NCBI GenBank assembly: GCA_018267545.1
Contig: JAFDYG010000219.1
Coordinates: 1-64,000 of the forward strand
DNA: 64,000 nt
Direction: 5' to 3'
DNA from: Bacteroidota bacterium
Lineage (GTDB): Bacteria; Bacteroidota; Bacteroidia; Chitinophagales; Chitinophagaceae
Shown here one piece after another: positions 44,646-52,991 of this stretch (the first letter of the stretch is position 1; every line of letters begins with the position of its first letter). Below the pieces are notes generated by a model. That model saw nothing but the letters and a program-made list of their open reading frames with translations. It ran no database searches and was not told the origin of the DNA. A program made the translations under genes and the position numbers.

Positions 44646-45476
44646 ATGCAACCCAAATTTCGCTTTTACACAACGGCAGTACTGCTCTTCCTGAGCACCT
44701 GCTTCTTCTCCTTCGTCGTGGCTGGACGCCTTGCCGAGGGTATCTGGAAACAGCTCGGCGTCTCCCAGCAGGACGGCTCCGATATGATCAGGCAAAGCTT
44801 CCTCGACGGCTGGTTCCATTACTATAGCGCTGCAAAAGGTGCGAAGGCCCTGGCTACCGGTGACCGCGGCGCTGTCACCACCGATCTGCTCACCTATACC
44901 AAACAATACGTCAGCAATCCGGCATTCAAAGCAGCCTATGAAAAGAACAGGGCCAGCTACAAGCCGACCGAGCCCAAGGTGGTCAATAAGACAAAGGATC
45001 AGCTGCGCAAGGAGAAGATCGACGAGGCGCAGGCGGGTCTCCAAAAAACCGAGGCTTCGATAAAGACCATGAGCGCCGACCAGCAGAAGATCATGAAGCC
45101 TATCGCGGACATGTACCGCCAGAATATAAAGGACTACCAGGACCCGAATAGCAAGATGATCGACATGTTTTATGAGACGGAAGTAGCACAGGCGAAGAGA
45201 GAGCACGACGACTACGTAAAATACCAGAAGGAATGGGAGACGAAATATCCCGCAGACAGCCGCGCCTTTATCAAGCTTCGTCTCCAGCAATACCTGGACA
45301 TTGCCAAAACGGTCGATTTCTCCGCGACGGTCAGCGAAAAGAACGGCCGGAAAGTCTTCGACAAACCCGCGTATCAGTCCAAGAACAATGACTGGAAGAT
45401 GATCTACCGCGCGGGAAAAGAGGTCTACGACGTCGCCAGGCCCTTCGCAGAAAACTGGTTAAAAGAACTACAATAA
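44646..45476 (+). CDS. secreted coiled-coil-rich protein of unknown function
   Basis: 276 residues from the ATG at 44646. This start is chosen because it gives a clear signal or anchor (FYTTAVLLFLSTCFFSFVVAG) and avoids overlap with the OmpA gene. The mature part is predominantly helical and highly charged, with heptad-like stretches around 115-200 (TKDQLRKEKIDEAQAGLQ and AQAKREHDDYVKYQKEWE). No known domain is recognised. It lies 23 bases after the OmpA gene and 11 bases before the NmrA-like gene, so co-transcription is likely. Confidence 0.65.
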   Translation: MQPKFRFYTTAVLLFLSTCFFSFVVAGRLAEGIWKQLGVSQQDGSDMIRQSFLDGWFHYYSAAKGAKALATGDRGAVTTDLLTYTKQYVSNPAFKAAYEKNRASYKPTEPKVVNKTKDQLRKEKIDEAQAGLQKTEASIKTMSADQQKIMKPIADMYRQNIKDYQDPNSKMIDMFYETEVAQAKREHDDYVKYQKEWETKYPADSRAFIKLRLQQYLDIAKTVDFSATVSEKNGRKVFDKPAYQSKNNDWKMIYRAGKEVYDVARPFAENWLKELQ

Positions 45477-45487
45477 AAATAACTGCC

Positions 45488-46426
45488 ATGTCACAAATAC
45501 AAACCCGCCCCACTATTCTCGTCTTCGGCGCCACCGGCGCACAAGGCAGCAGCGTCGCCTACCGGCTCCTGAAGAACCGCGGCTATCATGTCCGCTGTAT
45601 CACCCGCAACCCAGGCTCGGAAAAGGCCCTGGCCCTCGAAGCAGCCGGCGCCGAGATAGTCGGGGGAGACCTCGACGACATCCATAGCCTGCTCGATGCC
45701 ATGCAAGGCTGCTACGGCGTCTTTGGCGTCACCAACTTCTGGGAACATTTCGAAAAGGAATTTCAGCAGGGGAAGAACCTGATCGATGCCGCCCACCAGT
45801 CCGGCATCGCCCATCTCATCTTCAGCAGTCTCCCCTCCTATTCCGATCTCAGCAGCGGACAGCTGCCCGTTCCCCACTGCGACATCAAGGCCGCGCTGGA
45901 GAACTATGCACGATCCCTGCAGATACCCGCGACCTTTATCCACATGCCTTTCTTCTATGAGAATTTCTTCTCTTTCTTCCCTCCGCAAAAGGAAGCCGAT
46001 GGAAATTATTATTTCGGCTTCCCCCAGGGCAATACGCCCCTGGCCATGACCAGCGCGGAAGACCTCGGCCCCATCGTGGCCCTCATCTTCTCCTGCCCTA
46101 CCCTCTATATGGGCAGAACGGTCGGAGTCGTAGGTGAAGACCGGCCCTGTAAAGAATACGCAGCCATCATGAGCCGGGTCCTCGGCGTCACCATTCGCTA
46201 CAGGCATATCCAGCGCGACATTTTTGCCGGCTTTGGCTTCCCCGGCGCAGAAGAGCTCGCTAATATGTTCGAGGTACAGCGGCTCTATATTCCGCGCCGG
46301 AGCCAGCACGTGATGGAAAGCTACGGCATGAATCCCGGCATGCAGTCCTTCGAAAGCTGGGTGCTCAGGAACAAAACCCAATTCCTGGAACTCCTAAACC
46401 AACCCGAGTATGCACAAGAAATATAG
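45488..46426 (+). CDS. NmrA-like NAD(P)-binding family protein
   Basis: 312-residue atypical short-chain dehydrogenase of the NmrA/HSCARG type. The dinucleotide motif is VFGATGAQGSSVAYRL (about 13-28), and the acidic segment IVGGDLDDIHSLLDAMQG matches the family. The usual SDR catalytic Tyr-x-x-x-Lys is absent; HCDIKAALENYARSL occupies the region where NmrA-type proteins have HxxxK. It may act as a redox sensor or a reductase of small substrates. Its last 17 bases overlap the following cytochrome c gene. Confidence 0.85.
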   Translation: MSQIQTRPTILVFGATGAQGSSVAYRLLKNRGYHVRCITRNPGSEKALALEAAGAEIVGGDLDDIHSLLDAMQGCYGVFGVTNFWEHFEKEFQQGKNLIDAAHQSGIAHLIFSSLPSYSDLSSGQLPVPHCDIKAALENYARSLQIPATFIHMPFFYENFFSFFPPQKEADGNYYFGFPQGNTPLAMTSAEDLGPIVALIFSCPTLYMGRTVGVVGEDRPCKEYAAIMSRVLGVTIRYRHIQRDIFAGFGFPGAEELANMFEVQRLYIPRRSQHVMESYGMNPGMQSFESWVLRNKTQFLELLNQPEYAQEI

Positions 46427-46994
46427 CATCATAAGCTCTTTCGCTGTCATCATGCTGGTCGTTGTCTTTTCCTGTAACCACGGAGGATCGGTCGATTTCC
46501 GTCCTCCGGTTGCAGACCCGGTACAATTGGTAAAACGCGGAGAGTACCTGGTCAACGCCATCGGCTGTGACGACTGTCACTCGCCGAAGAAGATGGGTCC
46601 GCGGGGACCGGAGATCGATTCCGCGCTACGCTTCTCCGGATACCCCGCCGGTCGTCCCATCCCTTCCTTCGACACCGGCACGGCCAAAAGCTGGGTGCTC
46701 TTTGGCGGAGACCTTACATCCGCCGTCGGACCATGGGGTATCTCGTTCTCCGGAAACATCAGCTCCGATGCGACGGGAATCGGCAACTGGACCGAAGAGC
46801 AGTTTATCCGCTGTCTCCGCCAGGGAAAATGGAAGGGCCTCGAACAAGGCCGTCCCCTGCTCCCTCCGATGCCCTGGCAGAATTTCAGCCGGCTCAGCTA
46901 TGAGGACCTGCGCAGCATCTACGCCTTTCTGAAGACGACGAAGCCGGTGAACAATACGGTGCCGCAGCCCATTCCACCCGGCGGGCGTCCATAA
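46410..46994 (+). CDS. mono-heme c-type cytochrome lipoprotein
   Basis: 194 residues with a lipoprotein signal (VVFSC, Cys22). One heme site, CDDCH (53-57), lies in GEYLVNAIGCDDCHSPKKMG, and candidate axial methionines lie in PPMPWQNFSRLSYEDL. The protein is probably anchored in a membrane facing the periplasm and shuttles electrons. It resembles the second module of the di-heme cytochrome at 42355 in its C-terminal WTEEQFIRCLRQGKWKG segment. It starts inside the NmrA-like gene (17-base overlap). Confidence 0.87.
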   Translation: MHKKYSIISSFAVIMLVVVFSCNHGGSVDFRPPVADPVQLVKRGEYLVNAIGCDDCHSPKKMGPRGPEIDSALRFSGYPAGRPIPSFDTGTAKSWVLFGGDLTSAVGPWGISFSGNISSDATGIGNWTEEQFIRCLRQGKWKGLEQGRPLLPPMPWQNFSRLSYEDLRSIYAFLKTTKPVNNTVPQPIPPGGRP

Positions 46995-47022
46995 TATCCC
47001 GATTTTACACTAATTTGAACCC

Positions 47023-48078
47023 ATGCAAATAAAGAGGTATAGCCGCATTGAACCGATGATCTTCATCTGGTTCATGCTGCCTTATACCCTCCTTATCAAT
47101 CTGCTCCTGTTTGGTTCCTGCGTGCTCGGCAGCGCCAGCGGTTTCCTTTCCCGGCTGGGAATCTCGCTCGTCTACTTTGCGCTGATCTACTCCCTCTTCG
47201 GGATGGTCGCCGTATTAGTAAAGAAACGCTTCCCTGGCGACCACGAATTGTTCCGCCGCATCGTGATCCTATTACCGCTCTTCTCGATCATGAATCTGCT
47301 GACGGTACAAGGCGCCTACCTCCTCTATGAAGGCCTGTCGCTGGAAGGATGCCCCGTCAGGCGATACATGGAATGGTGGGTAACGGGTTATGGCTGCCTT
47401 ATGAGCGCCATCCTGACCTTTATCAACGAAGCGGGCGTAGGCTGGGAGAAATGGAGGGCAGCCATGAGAGAGACCGACCGTCTGCAAAGCGCCTATCAGA
47501 AAAGCCGGCTGCTCAGCCTCAAGCGACAGCTGCATCCGCACTTCCTCTTCAACTGTTTTAATACGCTTTCCAGCCTGATACAGGAGAATGAGGAAGAGGC
47601 CGAGAAGTTTCTCGACGAGCTGACAAAGGTATACCGCTACCTGCTGAAAGGAGCCGAAGAACAGCTGATCGACCTGCACGAAGAGCTGAGATTTATCGAA
47701 TCCTATCTCTACCTGGTCAAGACACGTTTCGGCTCGGCGCTGGAAGTCGAGATAGATACCGACATGGCCTATTGGATCAAGAAGATTGCGCCGATGAGCC
47801 TGCTGGTCGTGCTGGAGAATATCATCTACCGGAACGCCTTCAGCAAGACCCTTCCCCTGCAGATCGAAATCCGGACGCAGCCCGGCTCGGGCCTGGTCAT
47901 CAGCAATAATCTGCAGCCAAAGCCCTTTGCAGAAGAAGGCTACGACCAGGAAGAAGGGCTCGACGACCTGGTCAGTAAATACCGGCTTCTCGGCGGACCG
48001 GTAGTGGAGATCCAGGAAACGGCCAAATGCCGAACGATAATGATTCCGCTCATCGAAAAAACCGAAACGCCGCTATGA
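47023..48078 (+). CDS. LytS-type sensor histidine kinase with eroded ATP site
   Basis: 351 residues with four predicted membrane helices (about 12-35, 45-66, 79-102, 117-137). The phosphoacceptor motif HPHFLFN (171-177) is intact. The ATP-binding region is degenerate compared with the neighbouring kinase: the N box reads LENIIYRN instead of VENAVKHN, and the G box reads GLDDLVSKY instead of GLSNIRAKY. It may be phosphorylated in trans by the next protein. The stop overlaps the next start as ATGA. Together with the kinase and LytTR regulator that follow it forms a three-gene signalling unit. Confidence 0.85.
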   Translation: MQIKRYSRIEPMIFIWFMLPYTLLINLLLFGSCVLGSASGFLSRLGISLVYFALIYSLFGMVAVLVKKRFPGDHELFRRIVILLPLFSIMNLLTVQGAYLLYEGLSLEGCPVRRYMEWWVTGYGCLMSAILTFINEAGVGWEKWRAAMRETDRLQSAYQKSRLLSLKRQLHPHFLFNCFNTLSSLIQENEEEAEKFLDELTKVYRYLLKGAEEQLIDLHEELRFIESYLYLVKTRFGSALEVEIDTDMAYWIKKIAPMSLLVVLENIIYRNAFSKTLPLQIEIRTQPGSGLVISNNLQPKPFAEEGYDQEEGLDDLVSKYRLLGGPVVEIQETAKCRTIMIPLIEKTETPL

Positions 48079-49115
48079 AATTCTCCAAGCCATTAAGAGT
48101 ACAGGTAATCGGGTTTTGGGTATCCATGCCCTTTATCGTACTTGCCTACAACGCCATCCTCTATCCCGGTCATTTCCTGACCGATTGGCGCGTATGGGCG
48201 GTCAGCTGGCCCCTGATCTATGGCATCGGAATTATATCCTGGTACCTGCATATCCAGTACGACCACGCGATCCGGAGAAGGTTCCCTTCTCTGAAAGAAA
48301 CCCGTAAGCGCATCGCCTTCAAGGCCCTGACCAACCCGCTGATCATGACGCCCTCGGTCCTGCTGATCTTCTGGGTATATGACGTCTTTCATATCCTGGG
48401 TTACGAGCTGCGCACGGTAGACCTCAAATGGGGCTATCTGATCGGTCTGGCAATCAATCTGCTTTTCGATACACTCTGGGAAGTCCTCTACCTCCTGGAT
48501 AAGTACCGCGAAAGCCTGCAGGAAAAGGCGCTGCTGGAGAAGATGAGCATGGAGCACGAATTCGAGAACCTGAAAGGACAGATCAATCCCCATTTCCTGT
48601 TCAACTGTTTCAATACCCTCTCCTCCCTGATACAAGAGGACAAGACCGAGGCCGAAACTTTCCTGGACGAGCTGAGCAAGGTCTACCGCTATCTCCTCAG
48701 GAACAACGAAACCGGCATCAGCACCGTCGAGAAAGAGGTCAGGTTCATCCAGTCTTATTATGAGCTGCTCCGCACCCGCTATGGGGACGGGCTGCAGCTG
48801 AATCTGGAGATCGACCGGCGCTATTACCCTTATCACCTGCCTTCTCTAAGCCTGCAGCTGCTCGTCGAGAATGCAGTCAAGCACAATATCGTCTCCCGTC
48901 AGCAGCCGCTGGTCCTGGAGATTTTTACGACGGCGGGCAATAAGCTCGTCGTCAACAACAACCTGCAACGAAAATCCATGCGCCCGCCTTCTACACGCAT
49001 CGGCCTGAGCAATATCCGTGCAAAGTACAGGCTGATGAAACAGGAAGGTTTTCAGGTCGTGGAAGGAGAAAACAATTTTATGGTAGTCCTGCCCCTGATT
49101 TGGAACACCAACTAA
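48075..49115 (+). CDS. LytS-type sensor histidine kinase
   Basis: 346 residues from the ATG at 48075, which overlaps the previous stop as ATGA; a longer frame from 48027 would run inside the previous gene. It has four membrane helices followed by a PF06580-type His_kinase region, NPHFLFNCFNTLSSLIQ, and a complete ATP-binding domain with LLVENAVKHN and GLSNIRAKYRLM. It lacks an obvious sensory domain beyond the membrane segments. It is paralogous to the preceding kinase (both contain HFLFNCFNTLSSLIQE). The cognate response regulator gene starts 11 bases later. Confidence 0.92.
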   Translation: MKFSKPLRVQVIGFWVSMPFIVLAYNAILYPGHFLTDWRVWAVSWPLIYGIGIISWYLHIQYDHAIRRRFPSLKETRKRIAFKALTNPLIMTPSVLLIFWVYDVFHILGYELRTVDLKWGYLIGLAINLLFDTLWEVLYLLDKYRESLQEKALLEKMSMEHEFENLKGQINPHFLFNCFNTLSSLIQEDKTEAETFLDELSKVYRYLLRNNETGISTVEKEVRFIQSYYELLRTRYGDGLQLNLEIDRRYYPYHLPSLSLQLLVENAVKHNIVSRQQPLVLEIFTTAGNKLVVNNNLQRKSMRPPSTRIGLSNIRAKYRLMKQEGFQVVEGENNFMVVLPLIWNTN

Positions 49116-49126
49116 AAAACTTACAC

Positions 49127-49909
49127 ATGAACATCCTGATTGTCGAAGATGAAGACCTGGCGGTAAAAAAAATTCAGAAAACCCTATCGTCGGTGGAACC
49201 CCAGGCCAAGGTCAGCGGCGTCACCGACAGCATCAAGAGTACGGTGGAGTGGCTACAGCAGAATCCCGCTCCCGACCTGATCCTGATGGACATCGAGCTG
49301 GCCGACGGACAGAGTTTCGAGATTTTCAAGCTGATCAACATCACCAGTCCCGTCATCTTTACCACCTCTTATGACGAATACGCGCTAAAGGCTTTCAAGG
49401 TCAATAGCATCGACTATCTCCTGAAGCCCGTACAGAAGGAAGAGCTCCAGTCCGCCCTCGAGAAGTACCGCCAGATGCGGCTGCACTATGGTGCGAAGGA
49501 AGGCGCTGAAGGAGAGAACCAGATGGATACGCTGCTCAAGGAGCTGCGCCGCCAGCTGGAACCCAAGGATTACCGGCAGCGGTTTCTCGTCAAGCACGGA
49601 CAAAAGCTGGTCAGCATCGAGATCGGAGAGATCGCCTATTTCTTCAGCGACGGCAGGCTCAATTTCTTCAAAACGCACGACAACCGCAAGTTTGTCGTAG
49701 ACTATACGATGGACGAGCTGGAGGAGATGATCGACCCGAAGATGTTCTTCCGCATCAGCCGCGCCTTCTATGTATCGGTAAGCTGTATCGACAAAATCGA
49801 GGAATATTTTGGAAACCGCCTCATCCTCAGTCTGCGGCCGGCGGTAGAAAAGGAGGCGCTCGTCAGCCGCGAAAAAGTAACTGATTTTAAAAAGTGGATG
49901 GGCAAATAA
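49127..49909 (+). CDS. LytTR-family response regulator
   Basis: 260 residues from the ATG at 49127; the frame can be extended to a TTG at 49100, but that would overlap the kinase gene. The receiver domain (1-125) has the acidic pocket VEDED, the phosphoacceptor Asp55 (ILMDIEL), the switch Thr in IFTTSYDEY and Lys in DYLLKPV. The LytTR DNA-binding domain spans about 155-258 (RFLVKHGQKLVSIEIGEIAY, FFRISRAFYVSV). It is the output protein of the two preceding kinases. Its last 23 bases overlap the convergent propeller-sensor gene. Confidence 0.93.
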   Translation: MNILIVEDEDLAVKKIQKTLSSVEPQAKVSGVTDSIKSTVEWLQQNPAPDLILMDIELADGQSFEIFKLINITSPVIFTTSYDEYALKAFKVNSIDYLLKPVQKEELQSALEKYRQMRLHYGAKEGAEGENQMDTLLKELRRQLEPKDYRQRFLVKHGQKLVSIEIGEIAYFFSDGRLNFFKTHDNRKFVVDYTMDELEEMIDPKMFFRISRAFYVSVSCIDKIEEYFGNRLILSLRPAVEKEALVSREKVTDFKKWMGK

Positions 49910-52900
49910 AAAGAATGGTCATCCCCTTCTCATCTGACTGCCAGTCCAGGTCGCCCCGAATAGACGATGATCTGGACCTGGCTTCTTCCAGCAAGCGGGT
50001 GGACCTGCCATTACGAAGATTCAGCCGGACACCGGCGGAAAAGATATTGAGCTGCAGCATTCCCCGCTCCTGCTCCAGCTGCACCAGCGTCTCCGGAGCG
50101 TTGTGCTCTTCAACCAGCATCCGTAAGATGAGCTTGTAGATAAGCAAGAGCTCGTGCCGGATCTTCATATCCGGGTGCAAGGCTCTCAGCGACTCCGCGG
50201 CCTGCAAGCGGATACGAACGCCATGCCGGTGGTTCAGCGCCTCCGCAAACTCCTGCATGCGGTCGATGGTCTTCGCCATATTGTCATTGACCGGGTCGAT
50301 GGACCATAGCATATCGTCCATCGCGATGATCATATTATGGCTTTTATGATGGATCTCGTTGATATAGTTGATCGACTGCTCCGGGTCCTTCTCCGCCTTT
50401 ATACGAGCAATCTCGCTCAGCACGTTGATGTTCTGCAAAGCCTTGTTCACCTCTTCGTGAAGATTTCCCGAGATATCGCTGCGCATCTTTTCAACGGCTT
50501 CCTTCCTTTGCATCCGTATCCGGTCGAGCAGGTATAAAGCGGTTGCACCCAGCAGCAACACCAGCGACAAAAACCACCAGCTCCGCCAGAATGGTCCCTT
50601 GACCGTTATGCTCAGCTCCCGGGTATGTCTGCTGACCATGTTCTCGGCGTTGATTCCCCGGATTCGGAAAGTATAATGACCGGGAGGCAGATAGTTGTAC
50701 ACCGCATCGTTGGACGTTGCTTCGACCCAATCTTTATCGGCGCCCTGCAGCTGATAGGAAATCCCGTTGATATCCTGATACGTCAGCGCCGAAAACTCGA
50801 TTCGAACGGAATTGGCGCCGTAGGGCAGCTCTAGCCCGCCTCGCCTTTCTATAGAATCGACCGACAGCGATTTGTTTTGCACCGTCAGGCCCGTAATCTC
50901 TATATCGTCAGGGGTACGAACGATACTTCTGATCTCGGACGGCTGAAAAACAATGCATTCATGTACCGTACCAAAGACTATTCTGCCGTCTTTCAGCTCG
51001 TAGGACGTGCCCATATTGAATGCGTTCGAACCTACCCCGTCCGCTTCGGTAAAAATGGACCGGTGCTGATTTCTAAAATTTAACCGGTAGATACCTTCGG
51101 TATTGGATATCCATAAATAGCCCTTGCGGTCTTTTATGACATTGGTGGCGCCGCCGAACAGCTCACCGGTAATGCTCGTATCGCTGCGAATACGGCCTGT
51201 CTTTATATTGAGGATATCCAGATTATAAGTAGCGATGATATAAAGGCTATCCGAATATTGCAGTATGTCCGTAGCGCCGACACCGCTCAGCCGGTATCCC
51301 TCTGCATCAGCCATCGTATAATGGGAAATGATTTGTCCGTCGTCGGGCCGGATATGGAATATGCCTTCCTTCTGCGTACAGACCCAGATATCACCCTGCC
51401 GGTCGACATAAAGCCGCTGAATAGTGCTGATCAGCGAATCCATTTGAGTAAACTTATTCGTGCGCGCTTCCCAGCGGATAAGATTGCCGCGGTGCGTCCC
51501 CAGCCAAAGGTTTCCTTTGCGGTCTTCGACAATCTGCCGGATCGTGCTGTGTCCGAAGACCGGCAGCTCAAGTCTTTCCGTCGTATGGGTAGCCCAGTGG
51601 GAGATATAAAGAAGGCCGTGCTGGTGACCATGCCATATGTCCCCATTGGGACGCTGATGCAAACACCAGGACATCTCATCTTCCTGTCCCAGGTGTTTGA
51701 TCTGGTTGATATACCATCGGTCTACCGGCCGAAAACTGCTGTCATAGGCGAAAAGGCCTCCGCCCCATGTAGCAACAACGATGTCGCCATTATCGATTTG
51801 CCGGACGGCGCTTATTTCCGTCGTATAGACGCTGTCCCTGTTCGGAAGGCGATTGGGAATGGAATGAAACAGCTGGGCTCCGGGATTGAACCAGTACAGG
51901 CCGCGATCGGTAGCCAGCCAGATATTGTGCTCGCGGTCCTCGATCCACTGCTGTACTACATCGAAATAAATGTTGAATTCCCCGTGCGTATTGGGTTGAA
52001 TGGGTTCGAAATCCTTGCCGCCCGGACGAAGCACCAGCAGCATATTGATTCCTCCAAACCAGATTGCTCCATCACTTTGTTCGGCAATCAGATTCATCTC
52101 CGCGTAGCTTCCTTTTACCGCCCGGCCTATAGAGAGATTCCAATCGACCGTTTTTCCCGTCCGTAGGTCGAAGCTGAAATAATTCGGCGCCGGTCCCCCG
52201 AGGGCCCAATATTGCAGCCAGAAACGGCCGCTGTGGTCTAAAAACGGATACCCCACATTGGTGTAAGAAGCGTAGTGTGTGATGATCGGGTCTTTGTCTT
52301 CATTATGACCACGGTAAGATAGAGTTTGCCGTTGAAGATTATACTTGAAAAGGCCCGAATCGGAAGCCAGCCAGTAGTTGGATAAGCTGTCCTGAAACAT
52401 CATCTTTGGGATCCAGCGCTGGGGTGTTGGGAATGGGAGACCTGCAACCATCATGTGCATCTTCTCGTCGTAGGTCAGCGATACCCTGCTTGCCACAAAT
52501 AAGAAGATGTGTCCCGCCTTATCGGTGTAAAGCTTTCCAAGCCCCTTGTTCAGGTGATCTTCCGAAACCAGGGCGGTCACGGCATGGTATTGCAGATCGG
52601 AGAGATCGATGTATCCTATCTTGTTTGCTTCGCAGAGCACCCATAACCGGCCCTGCTTGTCCAGCAGCAGTTGTTTGATAACATTGTTAGGAAGAGATTT
52701 CGGGTCGTCTCCGCGGTGCTGAAAAAGGAGAAACCTATTCCCGTCGTAACGCTGTATGCCATTGCTGGTCGCAATCCAGATAAAACCTTTTGCATCCTGC
52801 TGCAACGACAGCACCGAATTGGTGACCAGTCCATTCCGGGTACCTATCCGGGTGAACAGGTACGGTTGGGCCTGGAGCCGGCCGACCAGTAACAGACTAA

Positions 52901-52931
52901 TCAGGAGTAAGCCGTGTAGCAGACGATGCAT
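49887..52931 (-). CDS. two-component propeller sensor (reg_prop/Y_Y_Y) with degenerate kinase tail
   Basis: 1014 residues: a signal peptide ending LQAQ (about 22), two beta-propellers built of reg_prop repeats (FIWIATSNGIQRYDG, LWLGTHRGNLIRW, YLWISNTEGIYRL), a Y_Y_Y domain (about 740-800), one membrane helix and a HisKA_3-like segment with SGNLHEEVNKALQNINVLSE and AMDDMLWSIDP. The expected ATPase N and G boxes are not recognisable in the last 150 residues. No fused receiver or AraC output is present, so it differs from classical hybrid systems. Likely a periplasmic ligand sensor; how the signal is passed on is unclear. It overlaps the LytTR gene by 23 bases. Confidence 0.85.
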   Translation of the reverse strand: MHRLLHGLLLISLLLVGRLQAQPYLFTRIGTRNGLVTNSVLSLQQDAKGFIWIATSNGIQRYDGNRFLLFQHRGDDPKSLPNNVIKQLLLDKQGRLWVLCEANKIGYIDLSDLQYHAVTALVSEDHLNKGLGKLYTDKAGHIFLFVASRVSLTYDEKMHMMVAGLPFPTPQRWIPKMMFQDSLSNYWLASDSGLFKYNLQRQTLSYRGHNEDKDPIITHYASYTNVGYPFLDHSGRFWLQYWALGGPAPNYFSFDLRTGKTVDWNLSIGRAVKGSYAEMNLIAEQSDGAIWFGGINMLLVLRPGGKDFEPIQPNTHGEFNIYFDVVQQWIEDREHNIWLATDRGLYWFNPGAQLFHSIPNRLPNRDSVYTTEISAVRQIDNGDIVVATWGGGLFAYDSSFRPVDRWYINQIKHLGQEDEMSWCLHQRPNGDIWHGHQHGLLYISHWATHTTERLELPVFGHSTIRQIVEDRKGNLWLGTHRGNLIRWEARTNKFTQMDSLISTIQRLYVDRQGDIWVCTQKEGIFHIRPDDGQIISHYTMADAEGYRLSGVGATDILQYSDSLYIIATYNLDILNIKTGRIRSDTSITGELFGGATNVIKDRKGYLWISNTEGIYRLNFRNQHRSIFTEADGVGSNAFNMGTSYELKDGRIVFGTVHECIVFQPSEIRSIVRTPDDIEITGLTVQNKSLSVDSIERRGGLELPYGANSVRIEFSALTYQDINGISYQLQGADKDWVEATSNDAVYNYLPPGHYTFRIRGINAENMVSRHTRELSITVKGPFWRSWWFLSLVLLLGATALYLLDRIRMQRKEAVEKMRSDISGNLHEEVNKALQNINVLSEIARIKAEKDPEQSINYINEIHHKSHNMIIAMDDMLWSIDPVNDNMAKTIDRMQEFAEALNHRHGVRIRLQAAESLRALHPDMKIRHELLLIYKLILRMLVEEHNAPETLVQLEQERGMLQLNIFSAGVRLNLRNGRSTRLLEEARSRSSSIRGDLDWQSDEKGMTILFICPSTF

Positions 52932-52941
52932 CGCCTAAGAT

Positions 52942-52967
52942 AAAAAGGGACGGCCACAAGCCGTCCC
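52942..52967 (-). terminator. intrinsic terminator of the VWA/PEPM-like operon
   Basis: On the minus strand, GGGACGGC (complement of 52960-52967), a 5-base loop and GCCGTCCC (complement of 52947-52954) form a perfect 8-bp GC-rich stem followed by TTTTT (52942-52946). It lies 25 bases past the stop of the gene at 52992 and only 10 bases before the start codon of the propeller sensor at 52931. Confidence 0.85.
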
Positions 52968-52991
52968 AGTTCATACGCTATTTTCGACAGT

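Noticed and set aside
49100..49126. Upstream TTG start of the LytTR regulator overlapping the kinase gene
   Set aside because: The receiver domain begins at the ATG at 49127; the nine extra residues match no family sequence.
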